Origin: Hahellaceae bacterium
Lineage (GTDB): Bacteria; Pseudomonadota; Gammaproteobacteria; Pseudomonadales; Oleiphilaceae
Reading direction: 5' to 3'
DNA: 64,000 bases
NCBI GenBank assembly: GCA_016716085.1
Contig: JADJWY010000005.1
Location: 558,001 to 622,000, forward strand
Made by a program: the position numbers and the translations under genes. This document shows, one piece after another, positions 43,799 to 52,272 of the stretch (positions are counted from its first letter, which is position 1; each line of letters begins with the position of its first letter). The notes under the pieces were generated by a model. It did no database searches. It saw nothing but the letters and a program-made list of their open reading frames with translations, and was not told where the DNA came from.

Positions 43799-44200
43799 TT
43801 GGAAGAAGATATTCGAAATAGCATCGGTGCCCCACCTCTTGGAAGGTTAATCGTTACACAGGGATTAGTCGTTGTAACGGTTACGCTTATTGGATGGGTG
43901 CATAGCCCAATAAGCGCCTATTCAGCATTGTTGGGTGGACTCATTTGTTGGATACCCAACAGCTATTTCGCATTGAAAGCCTTCCAGCACCAAGGTGCGA
44001 GAGCAGCAAAGAAAATAATTTCTACAATGTATAAGGCCGAAGCAGTTAAGTTGGTACTTACAGCTTTATTGTTTTTCTTGGTTTTTTATTTTGTTAAGCC
44101 GCTCAATTCGCCCACCTTATTTATAGCGTTTATAGGCACACAGGCTGTGAGTTGGTGGTCTTCGAAGCTGCTAACTCACAATCCGAAACGGAATCATTGA
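43799..44200 (+). CDS. atpI: ATP synthase subunit I
   Basis: A 133-residue membrane protein with four helices, the shape of AtpI, which helps assemble the c-ring. It begins the atp operon. The start appears to be a TTG (43799) with only a weak upstream signal; no in-frame ATG precedes it. The next in-frame Met is too far inside the protein to be the start. Sequence conservation in this family is low, so the call relies partly on position. Confidence 0.87.
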   Translation: MEEDIRNSIGAPPLGRLIVTQGLVVVTVTLIGWVHSPISAYSALLGGLICWIPNSYFALKAFQHQGARAAKKIISTMYKAEAVKLVLTALLFFLVFYFVKPLNSPTLFIAFIGTQAVSWWSSKLLTHNPKRNH

Positions 44201-44209
44201 GAGTAAATC

Positions 44210-45031
44210 ATGGCTGGTGAGACCTTAACTGCTTCATCCTACATACAGCACCACTTGCAAAACCTAGTCTATGGTAACCACCCCGTGAACGGCTGGGGTT
44301 TTGCCCATACAGCCAAAGAAGCCTCTGAAATGGGCTTTTGGGCTATCCATGTGGACAGTATGCTCTGGTCGATTGGCTTGGGCATTATTTTCGCGTGGGT
44401 GTTTTCAAAAGTCGCCAAGTCTGTGACCAGTGGTGTTCCGGGTGGTTTACAGAACTTTGTCGAAGTAATTGTCGAGTTCGTTGATAGCAGCGTCAAAGAG
44501 ACGTTTCATGGAAAAAACAGTGTCATTGCCCCTCTGGCATTGACTATATTCTGCTGGATTTTCCTGATGAACTTTATGGATTTGATTCCTGTTGATTTTC
44601 TACCCCAACTGTTTCATCTGGCTGGTGTGCAATACATGAAGGTTGTGCCTACCACAGATATCAACGTTACGTTGGGTATGTCGTTATCAGTGTTTTTTCT
44701 AATTATTTACTACAGCATCAAAATTAAAGGTGTTGGTGGCTTTATGGGTGAATTGACGTTACAGCCCTTTGGCAAGTGGATGATTCCTTTTAACTTCTTG
44801 CTCGAAGGCGTCGGATTAATTGCCAAGCCCATTTCTTTGGCATTACGACTTTTCGGTAACCTATACGCGGGCGAACTCATATTCATACTGATTGCCTTAC
44901 TGCCTTTCTGGGCACAAGGATTTCTGTCAGTACCCTGGGCGATATTCCATATTCTGATCATTACTCTTCAGGCTTTCATTTTCATGATGCTGACGATTGT
45001 GTATCTGAGTATGGCGCACGAAGACCATTAA
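44210..45031 (+). CDS. atpB: ATP synthase F0 subunit a
   Basis: A 273-residue polytopic membrane protein that forms the proton half-channels. The essential Arg is in ISLALRLFGNLYAGELI, and LMNFMDLIPVDFLP is also typical. It follows atpI by 9 nt. Confidence 0.97.
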   Translation: MAGETLTASSYIQHHLQNLVYGNHPVNGWGFAHTAKEASEMGFWAIHVDSMLWSIGLGIIFAWVFSKVAKSVTSGVPGGLQNFVEVIVEFVDSSVKETFHGKNSVIAPLALTIFCWIFLMNFMDLIPVDFLPQLFHLAGVQYMKVVPTTDINVTLGMSLSVFFLIIYYSIKIKGVGGFMGELTLQPFGKWMIPFNFLLEGVGLIAKPISLALRLFGNLYAGELIFILIALLPFWAQGFLSVPWAIFHILIITLQAFIFMMLTIVYLSMAHEDH

Positions 45032-45079
45032 TCTAAACGTAACTTAACCTTTTTAATCACTGAAACTTTAGGAGTCAAA

Positions 45080-45334
45080 ATGGAAACTGTAGTTGGATTA
45101 ACCGCTATTGCTGTATCTCTGCTGATTGGTCTGGGCGCTCTCGGAACCGCAATTGGTTTTGGTCTGCTCGGTGGCAAGTTCCTTGAAGGCGCAGCTCGTC
45201 AGCCTGAAATGGTACCGATGCTTCAGGTTAAAATGTTCATCGTAGCTGGTCTGCTTGACGCTGTAACCATGATTGGTGTCGGTATTGCACTGTTCTTCAC
45301 GTTTGCGAATCCGTTTGTTGGTCAGCTTTCTTAA
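45080..45334 (+). CDS. atpE: ATP synthase F0 subunit c
   Basis: An 84-residue hairpin of two membrane helices joined by GKFLEGAARQPE. The ion-binding carboxylate is Asp60 in VAGLLDAVTMIG, and no extra Glu/Ser sodium ligands are visible, so the enzyme should use protons. AGGAG lies 7-8 nt upstream of the ATG. Confidence 0.98.
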   Translation: METVVGLTAIAVSLLIGLGALGTAIGFGLLGGKFLEGAARQPEMVPMLQVKMFIVAGLLDAVTMIGVGIALFFTFANPFVGQLS

Positions 45335-45384
45335 GCTAGTTAACGAAACTTTCCACACACCGACCAAACGTTAGAGGTGTAGAC

Positions 45385-45855
45385 GTGAATATCAACCTTA
45401 CACTGATAGGGCAAGCGATAGCTTTCTTTGTCTTTGTCGTGTTCTGCATGAAGTATGTATGGCCTCCCATCATACAGGCATTGAGAGAGCGCGAGAAAAA
45501 GATTGCCGACGGCTTACAAGCTGCTGAAAGAGCAGCTCGTGACCTTACGCTTGCGCAAGAAAAAGTTACGTTGGAACTCAAGGAGGCCAAGCAACAAGCT
45601 GCGGCTATCATTGAGCAGGCCAACAAACGGGCCACCCAAATGATTGAGGAAGCTAAAGACTCCTCTCGTCAGGAAGGTGAGCGTTTGATTGCTTTAGCGA
45701 AAGCTGAAATTGATCAGGAAAAGAATCGGGCGAAAGAATCGCTGCGAGCTGAAGTTGCTGCTTTGGCAGTGGCGGGAGCTGAGAAAATTCTTGAGAGTGC
45801 AGTCGATGCAAAAGCCCACAGTAAAATGTTGGACAAACTGGCAGCGGAGCTCTGA
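45385..45855 (+). CDS. atpF: ATP synthase F0 subunit b
   Basis: A 156-residue stator protein, the same length as in E. coli: one N-terminal membrane helix (about residues 5-25) and a long, highly charged coiled coil of Lys, Glu and Ala. It links F0 to subunit delta. The annotated start at 45385 is a GTG preceded by GAGGTG. Confidence 0.96.
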   Translation: MNINLTLIGQAIAFFVFVVFCMKYVWPPIIQALREREKKIADGLQAAERAARDLTLAQEKVTLELKEAKQQAAAIIEQANKRATQMIEEAKDSSRQEGERLIALAKAEIDQEKNRAKESLRAEVAALAVAGAEKILESAVDAKAHSKMLDKLAAEL

Positions 45856-45867
45856 AGGTAAATCCCT

Positions 45868-46404
45868 ATGGCTGAAACAACGACGCTGGCCAGACCCTAT
45901 GCAAAGGCAGTTTTTGAATTGGCAGATGCTAACAAGTTAGTGCAGCAATGGTCAGATGATCTGGCCTTGCTGTCTCTTGTAGCTAAAGATGTTCAGATGG
46001 CCAAAGTCCTGTCGCATCCCGGGCTTGGATCTGATACTAAAGCTGATTTGGTTGTCGATACATGTGGGCAGAAGCTCAGCAAAGACGGAATTAATTTGGT
46101 AAAGGTACTCGCTGATTCTGGGCGCCTGCCGCTACTACCTGAAATTTCCGTGCTTTTTGAAGAACATAAGGCGCTGCTTGAATCAACCGTAGATGTGACC
46201 GTCGAAACTGCTTTTGAAATTGAAGCCGAGCAACAGAAGAAGCTTCAAAATGCATTACAGAAAAAGCTGGATCGAAAAGTGACCTTGCAAACTGCGATTA
46301 ACCCGTCGCTAATCGGCGGTGTGGTGATCAGAGCAGGTGACACGGTTATTGATGCATCTATCAGGGGCAGGTTGACCAAGCTTGCCGAAGCAGTGAATTC
46401 CTGA
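45868..46404 (+). CDS. atpH: ATP synthase F1 subunit delta
   Basis: A 178-residue protein with the delta N-terminal helical domain (LARPYAKAVFELA) and the conserved C-terminal GGVVIRAGDTVIDASIRGRL. It caps the F1 head and connects it to subunit b. Gap to atpF is 12 nt. Confidence 0.97.
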   Translation: MAETTTLARPYAKAVFELADANKLVQQWSDDLALLSLVAKDVQMAKVLSHPGLGSDTKADLVVDTCGQKLSKDGINLVKVLADSGRLPLLPEISVLFEEHKALLESTVDVTVETAFEIEAEQQKKLQNALQKKLDRKVTLQTAINPSLIGGVVIRAGDTVIDASIRGRLTKLAEAVNS

Positions 46405-46433
46405 CCCAATTTTAGGTTTTGAGGACAAAAGTC

Positions 46434-47978
46434 ATGCAGCAACTGAATCCATCCGAGATCAGCGAAATCATTAAAAAGCGCATCGAGAGGTTGGATATTT
46501 CGTCTGAAGCGAGAACAGAAGGCACTATCGTAAGTGTTTCAGACGGTATCGTATTAATTCATGGTTTGAACGACGTCATGTACGGTGAAATGATCGAGTT
46601 CGAGGGCGGTTTGTTTGGTTTAGCCCTGAACTTGGAAAGAGACTCCGTCGGTGCCGTTGTATTGGGCGACTACCAGGGATTGGCCGAAGGCCAAAAGGTT
46701 CGTGTAACCGGTAAAATCCTTGAGGTCCCCGTAGGCGAAGCGCTTCTGGGCCGTGTTGTTGATGGATTGGGTAATCCAATCGATGGCAAGGGTGCTTTAA
46801 ATACTGACAAAACCCAGCCGATTGAAAAAGTCGCTCCGGGTGTTATTGCCCGTAAATCGGTGGGTCAGCCCATGCAGACGGGTTACAAATCTGTTGATAC
46901 CATGGTGCCTGTGGGCCGGGGTCAGCGCGAACTGGTTATCGGCGATCGTCAGACGGGTAAAACTGCACTGGCTATCGACGCGATTATTAACCAGAAAGGC
47001 ACGGGTATTAAGTGCATTTACGTGGCAATCGGTCAGAAGCAGTCTTCCATTGCCAACGTGGTTCGTAAGCTGGAAGAGCACGACGCGATGGCTCATACCA
47101 TCGTTGTTGTAGCAGGTGCAGCAGACCCGGCGTCTATGCAGTTTCTGGCGCCTTATTCAGGTTGTACGATGGGAGAATACTTCCGTGATCGTGGCCAGGA
47201 TGCCTTGATTGTATATGATGATCTGTCCAAGCAGGCTGTTGCGTACCGTCAAATTTCATTGCTGCTGCGTCGTCCGCCCGGCCGTGAGGCGTTTCCTGGG
47301 GACGTATTTTATCTGCACTCCCGTCTGCTGGAACGTGCGTCACGCGTAAATGAAGATTACGTCGAGAAGATGACCAATGGTGAAGTTAAGGGTCAGACAG
47401 GTTCCTTGACTGCTCTACCGATCATTGAAACTCAGGGCGGTGACGTATCTGCATTTGTTCCTACAAACGTAATCTCGATTACCGACGGTCAGATCTTCCT
47501 GGAAACTAACCTGTTTAACTCAGGTATCCGTCCGGCGATGAACGCAGGTATCTCGGTTTCACGGGTAGGTGGTGCCGCACAGACCAAAATCATGAAAAAG
47601 CTTGGCGGTGGTATTCGTCTGGCGTTGGCTCAATATCGTGAATTGGCGGCCTTCGCTCAGTTTGCATCTGACTTGGACGAAGCGACTCGCAAGCAGCTTG
47701 AACACGGTGCGAGAGTAACTGAGTTAATGAAGCAAAAGCAGTACTCTCCGATGAAAGTGGGTGAGATGGGCTTGGTGCTGTTTGCAGCCAACGAAGGCTT
47801 CATTGATGATGTACCTGCGAAGAAGATTGTAGCTTTTGAAGCAGCGCTGTTGTCTTATGCGCGCAGTGAGTTTGCGAGTTTGCTGGATAAAGTGAATGCC
47901 ACAGGCGATTTTAATGATGAAATCGCTGCTGGTTTGAAGGAGTGTCTGACCAAGTTTAAGGCGACTCAAACCTGGTAA
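46434..47978 (+). CDS. atpA: ATP synthase F1 subunit alpha
   Basis: A 514-residue regulatory nucleotide-binding subunit, the normal length. The P-loop is GDRQTGKTA, followed by the conserved AIGQKQSS; the arginine finger region is in NVISITDGQIFLE...GIRPAMNAGISVSRVGG. I chose the ATG at 46434, with GAGGA 8 nt upstream, over a frame opening at 46419. Confidence 0.98.
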   Translation: MQQLNPSEISEIIKKRIERLDISSEARTEGTIVSVSDGIVLIHGLNDVMYGEMIEFEGGLFGLALNLERDSVGAVVLGDYQGLAEGQKVRVTGKILEVPVGEALLGRVVDGLGNPIDGKGALNTDKTQPIEKVAPGVIARKSVGQPMQTGYKSVDTMVPVGRGQRELVIGDRQTGKTALAIDAIINQKGTGIKCIYVAIGQKQSSIANVVRKLEEHDAMAHTIVVVAGAADPASMQFLAPYSGCTMGEYFRDRGQDALIVYDDLSKQAVAYRQISLLLRRPPGREAFPGDVFYLHSRLLERASRVNEDYVEKMTNGEVKGQTGSLTALPIIETQGGDVSAFVPTNVISITDGQIFLETNLFNSGIRPAMNAGISVSRVGGAAQTKIMKKLGGGIRLALAQYRELAAFAQFASDLDEATRKQLEHGARVTELMKQKQYSPMKVGEMGLVLFAANEGFIDDVPAKKIVAFEAALLSYARSEFASLLDKVNATGDFNDEIAAGLKECLTKFKATQTW

Positions 47979-48035
47979 GAAAGGGGGCTGAGAAATCAGC
48001 CCACACATTCACTAAGAGCTTAAAGGCAACTTTTT

Positions 48036-48899
48036 ATGGCTGTCGGCAAAGAGATTAAAACGCAGATAAGCAGTATCAAAAGTACTCAAAAAATCACGAG
48101 TGCGATGGAGCTGGTTGCTGCAAGTAAAATGCGAAAAGCTCAGCAAAGGATGGCTGTTGGAAGACCTTATGCTGAGAGAATTCGAAATGTAATCAGTCAT
48201 ATCGCCAACTCCAACCCTGAATATAGACACATGTTCATGCAGGAGCGTCAGGCACGAAGGGTGGGGTACATTATTGTATCAACCGATCGGGGTTTGTGTG
48301 GTGGTTTGAACGTAAATGCCTTCCGCGAGTTGACTCGTGAAATGAAAGGCTGGAAAGAGAAAGGAGTTGATGTTGATCTTTGTGCCATTGGTACAAAGGC
48401 CATGAGCTTTTTCAAAAACTACGGTGGTAATGTCGTAGCCGCACTGAATCATCTTGGTGATGAACCTTCGGTTGGTAAACTAATAGGTTCTGTTAAGGTA
48501 ATGTTGGATGCTTATGCAGACGGAAAAATTGATCGTCTGTATGTCGTTTACAACCGATTTGTAAACACGATGACACAGTCTCCAACTGTTTCTCAGCTGC
48601 TGCCTCTGCCGCCTTCTGACGATGATGTAATGGCCAAGCGTCATTGGGATTATATTTATGAACCCGACGCGAAGGCGTTGCTGGATGGTTTGTTGACTCG
48701 TTTTATCGAATCTCAAGTTTATCAGTCTGTAGTAGAGAATGCTGCCTGTGAACAAGCTGCCCGAATGGTTGCTATGAAGGCGGCAACGGATAACGCAGGT
48801 AACCTGATCGATGAACTTCAGATGGTGTACAACAAAGCCCGTCAAGCAGCGATTACTCAAGAAATCGCGGAGATTGTTGGCGGTGCCGCTGCAGTCTAA
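48036..48899 (+). CDS. atpG: ATP synthase F1 subunit gamma
   Basis: A 287-residue rotor shaft. N-terminal helix (KEIKTQISSIKSTQKITSAMELVAASKM) and C-terminal helix (AASDNAGNLI-like, NKARQAAITQEIAEIVGGAAA) form the central coiled coil; the STDRGLCGGLN segment is conserved. E. coli AtpG is also 287 residues. Confidence 0.97.
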   Translation: MAVGKEIKTQISSIKSTQKITSAMELVAASKMRKAQQRMAVGRPYAERIRNVISHIANSNPEYRHMFMQERQARRVGYIIVSTDRGLCGGLNVNAFRELTREMKGWKEKGVDVDLCAIGTKAMSFFKNYGGNVVAALNHLGDEPSVGKLIGSVKVMLDAYADGKIDRLYVVYNRFVNTMTQSPTVSQLLPLPPSDDDVMAKRHWDYIYEPDAKALLDGLLTRFIESQVYQSVVENAACEQAARMVAMKAATDNAGNLIDELQMVYNKARQAAITQEIAEIVGGAAAV

Positions 48900-48933
48900 G
48901 GTATAGAATTTTTATTTGTTTGAGGAACCCACC

Positions 48934-50313
48934 ATGAGTAGCGGACAGATTGTTCAAATTATCGGGGCGGTCATCGACGTCGAATTTCCAAGAGATTCGG
49001 TGCCCAAAGTTTACGATGCATTAAAAGTAGTGGGTGGTGAAACCACTCTTGAAGTGCAGCAGCAGTTAGGTGATGGCGTTGTTAGAACAATTGCCATGGG
49101 TAGTACGGAAGGTCTTCGTCGCGGACTGTCTGTTGATAACACAAACCAGCCAATTGCAGTACCAGTCGGTACCGCTACTCTGGGACGTATCATGGATGTT
49201 CTCGGTAATCCGATTGATGAAAAAGGTCCTATCGGAGAACAGGAGAGAAGCCCGATCCATCGCAAAGCACCTGGTTACGCTGATCAAGCAGCAACTTCTG
49301 AATTGCTGGAAACCGGCATCAAGGTTATCGACTTGATTTGTCCTTTTGCCAAGGGTGGTAAAGTTGGTCTGTTCGGTGGTGCCGGTGTAGGTAAGACCGT
49401 CAACATGATGGAACTGATCAACAACATCGCTAAAGAGCATTCTGGCTTGTCCGTATTTGCGGGCGTCGGAGAGCGTACACGTGAAGGTAACGATTTCTAC
49501 TACGAAATGCAGGAATCTAACGTACTCGATAAAGTAGCGATGGTGTACGGTCAGATGAACGAACCGCCAGGAAACCGCCTGCGTGTGGCCTTGACGGGTT
49601 TGACTATGGCTGAAAAATTCCGGGATGAAGGGAAAGATGTACTTCTTTTCGTAGACAATATCTATCGATATACCTTGGCGGGAACCGAAGTTTCGGCTCT
49701 GCTGGGTCGTATGCCTTCAGCTGTAGGGTATCAGCCGACGTTGGCAGAAGAGATGGGCGTGCTCCAGGAACGGATTACCTCTACTCGTAGCGGTTCTATC
49801 ACCTCTGTTCAGGCGGTTTATGTTCCTGCGGATGACTTGACTGACCCGTCACCCGCGACAACCTTCTCTCACTTGGATGCGACTGTAGTATTAAGTCGGG
49901 ATATTGCTGCTAAAGGTATTTATCCTGCTATCGATCCTCTGGATTCTACCAGCCGTCAGTTGGATCCACTGGTTATTGGCCACGAGCACTATGAAGTTGC
50001 GCGAGGCGTGCAAACTGTTCTCCAGCGCTACAAGGAGCTGAAGGATATCATCGCAATTTTGGGTATGGATGAACTGTCTGAAGAGGACAAGCAAGTTGTA
50101 TCCCGAGCGCGTAAGATAGAACGCTTCTTGTCACAGCCTTTCCACGTAGCTGAAGTTTTTACCGGTTCTCCAGGTAAGTATGTGCAGTTGAAAGAAACAA
50201 TTCGTGGCTTTAAAGGGTTGTTGTCAGGTGAGTTTGATCACCTGCCAGAACAGGCGTTTTATATGGTTGGCGGCATCGACGAAGCCATTGAGAAGGCTGG
50301 CAAGTCCAAATAA
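48934..50313 (+). CDS. atpD: ATP synthase F1 subunit beta
   Basis: A 459-residue catalytic subunit. P-loop GGAGVGKT, catalytic Glu in GERTREGNDFY, and the DELSEEDKQVVSRARKI segment. The ATG at 48934 follows GAGGA at good spacing and gives the usual MSSGQIVQIIGAVIDVEF; a frame opening at 48916 would add six residues. Confidence 0.98.
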   Translation: MSSGQIVQIIGAVIDVEFPRDSVPKVYDALKVVGGETTLEVQQQLGDGVVRTIAMGSTEGLRRGLSVDNTNQPIAVPVGTATLGRIMDVLGNPIDEKGPIGEQERSPIHRKAPGYADQAATSELLETGIKVIDLICPFAKGGKVGLFGGAGVGKTVNMMELINNIAKEHSGLSVFAGVGERTREGNDFYYEMQESNVLDKVAMVYGQMNEPPGNRLRVALTGLTMAEKFRDEGKDVLLFVDNIYRYTLAGTEVSALLGRMPSAVGYQPTLAEEMGVLQERITSTRSGSITSVQAVYVPADDLTDPSPATTFSHLDATVVLSRDIAAKGIYPAIDPLDSTSRQLDPLVIGHEHYEVARGVQTVLQRYKELKDIIAILGMDELSEEDKQVVSRARKIERFLSQPFHVAEVFTGSPGKYVQLKETIRGFKGLLSGEFDHLPEQAFYMVGGIDEAIEKAGKSK

Positions 50314-50335
50314 GACCACTTGGGGGTCCTAAAAA

Positions 50336-50761
50336 ATGGGAATTAGTGTTCACTGTGATATCGTTAGTGCCGAGAAAGAAATATTCTCTGGCCTTGTAGA
50401 GATGGTGATAGCGGCTGGATCAGAGGGTGATTTGGGTGTAGCGCCTGGGCATACTCCATTGCTGACCGCTTTAAATCCTGGACCTATCCGGGTCATCAAG
50501 CAAGGTGGGGAAGAAGAGATTTTCTTCGTAACGGGCGGTTTTATCGAAGTGCAGCCCAACGTCGTAACTATCCTTTCTGACAGTGCTCAAAGGGCATCTG
50601 ATATGGATGAAGCGGCGGCAATGCAGGCCAAGGAAGAAGCAGAAAAAGCACTCCATAACAAGAGTGCAGACTTTGACTATTCTAAAGCGGCTAGCCAGTT
50701 GGCTGAAGCAGCTGCTCGGTTGCGAACAATTCAGCAGTTGAGAAAAAAGCTTAACAAGTGA
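50336..50761 (+). CDS. atpC: ATP synthase F1 subunit epsilon
   Basis: A 141-residue protein with the beta-sandwich (VHCDIVSAEKEIFSG, EGDLGVAPGHTPLLT, FVTGGFIEVQPN) and a C-terminal two-helix arm that can inhibit ATP hydrolysis. It is last in the atp operon and is followed by a strong terminator. Confidence 0.97.
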   Translation: MGISVHCDIVSAEKEIFSGLVEMVIAAGSEGDLGVAPGHTPLLTALNPGPIRVIKQGGEEEIFFVTGGFIEVQPNVVTILSDSAQRASDMDEAAAMQAKEEAEKALHNKSADFDYSKAASQLAEAAARLRTIQQLRKKLNK

Positions 50762-50784
50762 TTGTTAAGTGACATCAAACGTAG

Positions 50785-50813
50785 AAAGGGGAAGGTTATA
50801 CTTCCCCTTTTTT
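50785..50813 (+). terminator. Rho-independent terminator of the atp operon
   Basis: A perfect 10-bp stem, AAAGGGGAAG and CTTCCCCTTT, with a 6-nt loop, running into a six-T tract. It starts 24 nt after atpC. Confidence 0.95.
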
Positions 50814-50861
50814 GTTTATACTAAATCCACGCCTCTATCCTGAATTATTAATGGAATGTTT

Positions 50862-52229
50862 ATGAAACTGCATGTTGTTATCCTCGCGGCTGGCAAAGGA
50901 ACACGAATGAAGAGTGAGCTGCCCAAGGTCTTGCATCCTTTGGCGGGTAAGCCGTTACTCCAACATGTAATTGATACTACTCAGGGTCTTAATCCAGAAA
51001 AGATTCATGTGGTTTATGGACATCAGGGAGAAAAACTAAAGACTAGCGTTTTGACGCCGAATTTAAACTGGGTCGAGCAAGCAGAACAATTAGGAACGGG
51101 TCATGCGGTTGGGCAAGTTTTGGAACACATACCTAATGGGGCAAATGTACTGATTCTCTATGGCGATGTTCCTCTGATTCAGGGCGATAGTTTGCATGGA
51201 TTTCTGAGCGCGGCGAATGCAGGATTTGGGCTGATGACCGTTTTGTTGCAAGACAGCACTGGATATGGCCGTATTCTTCGTGATAAGCAAGGAAATATCA
51301 CTGCAATTGTAGAACAAAAAGATGCAAGTACAGAGCAGCTTGACATTAAAGAGATAAACACAGGCATCATGGCCTTGCCTGTAGATTATCTAAAAAAGTG
51401 GCTTCCTAAACTAAAAAATACGAATGCTCAAAAAGAATACTATCTAACCGATATCGTCGCGATGGCAAATAATGAGGGACTCAAGATCACCCCTTATAGT
51501 CCAGCACAAACCTGGGAAGTCGATGGCGTCAATGATCGTGTTCAACTGGCTCGCCTTGAGAGAATTTACCAGCGACAGGTGGCTGAGTTGTTGATGAGAA
51601 ATGGAGTTAGCCTGGCTGACCCGTCCCGCTTGGATGTTAGGGGTATTCTCAAAACTGGAACAGACTGCTTCATTGATATAAATGTAGTTTTTGAAGGCGA
51701 GTGCGAAATTGGCTCAGGAGTGAGTATTGCCGCCAATTGCATCATCCGGAATTCGCGTATTGGCGATAACGTTGAAATAGAGTCAAATTCCTTGATTGAT
51801 GAAGCTGTTTTGGAAGCAGAGTGCCATGTGGGGCCTTTTGCGCGTTTGCGGCCTGGAGCTTATCTCTCTCGAAATTCCCGTGTGGGTAATTTTGTGGAAA
51901 TCAAAAAGTCTCATTTGGGAGAGGGTAGTAAGGTCAACCATTTAAGCTATGTGGGCGATGCGACAGTAGGAAAAGATGTGAATATCGGCGCCGGTACCAT
52001 TACCTGTAATTATGATGGCGTCAACAAGTTTCAGACGACTATAGGGGATCGCGTTTTTGTTGGTTCGAATACAGCGCTGGTCGCACCCGTTATGCTAGCT
52101 GATGATGTGACTGTAGGTGCAGGTTCTACCATCACTAAGAATGTAGACACCAACCAGCTGGCAATTGCGCGTGGACAGCAGCGAAATATCGCTGGCTGGA
52201 AACGTCCCAAAAAACTGAGCAAAACGTAA
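50862..52229 (+). CDS. glmU: Bifunctional GlmU: N-acetylglucosamine-1-P uridyltransferase / glucosamine-1-P acetyltransferase
   Basis: A 455-residue enzyme with an N-terminal pyrophosphorylase domain (VILAAGKGTRMKS, LPKVLHPLAGKPL, YGDVPLI) and a C-terminal left-handed beta-helix acetyltransferase (GAGTITCNYDG, VGSNTALVAP). It makes UDP-GlcNAc for peptidoglycan and LPS. Two in-frame ATGs lie 6 nt apart (50856 and 50862); GGA spacing favours the second. It precedes glmS, as in most gammaproteobacteria. Confidence 0.97.
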   Translation: MKLHVVILAAGKGTRMKSELPKVLHPLAGKPLLQHVIDTTQGLNPEKIHVVYGHQGEKLKTSVLTPNLNWVEQAEQLGTGHAVGQVLEHIPNGANVLILYGDVPLIQGDSLHGFLSAANAGFGLMTVLLQDSTGYGRILRDKQGNITAIVEQKDASTEQLDIKEINTGIMALPVDYLKKWLPKLKNTNAQKEYYLTDIVAMANNEGLKITPYSPAQTWEVDGVNDRVQLARLERIYQRQVAELLMRNGVSLADPSRLDVRGILKTGTDCFIDINVVFEGECEIGSGVSIAANCIIRNSRIGDNVEIESNSLIDEAVLEAECHVGPFARLRPGAYLSRNSRVGNFVEIKKSHLGEGSKVNHLSYVGDATVGKDVNIGAGTITCNYDGVNKFQTTIGDRVFVGSNTALVAPVMLADDVTVGAGSTITKNVDTNQLAIARGQQRNIAGWKRPKKLSKT

Positions 52230-52272
52230 GTTTTCCAAATCAAAATAATCGAAGTAAGGATGGCGATTAGAC

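Noticed and set aside
52230..52272. glmS riboswitch/ribozyme
   Set aside because: The 43-nt leader is far too short for the ribozyme, which is also restricted mostly to Gram-positive bacteria.
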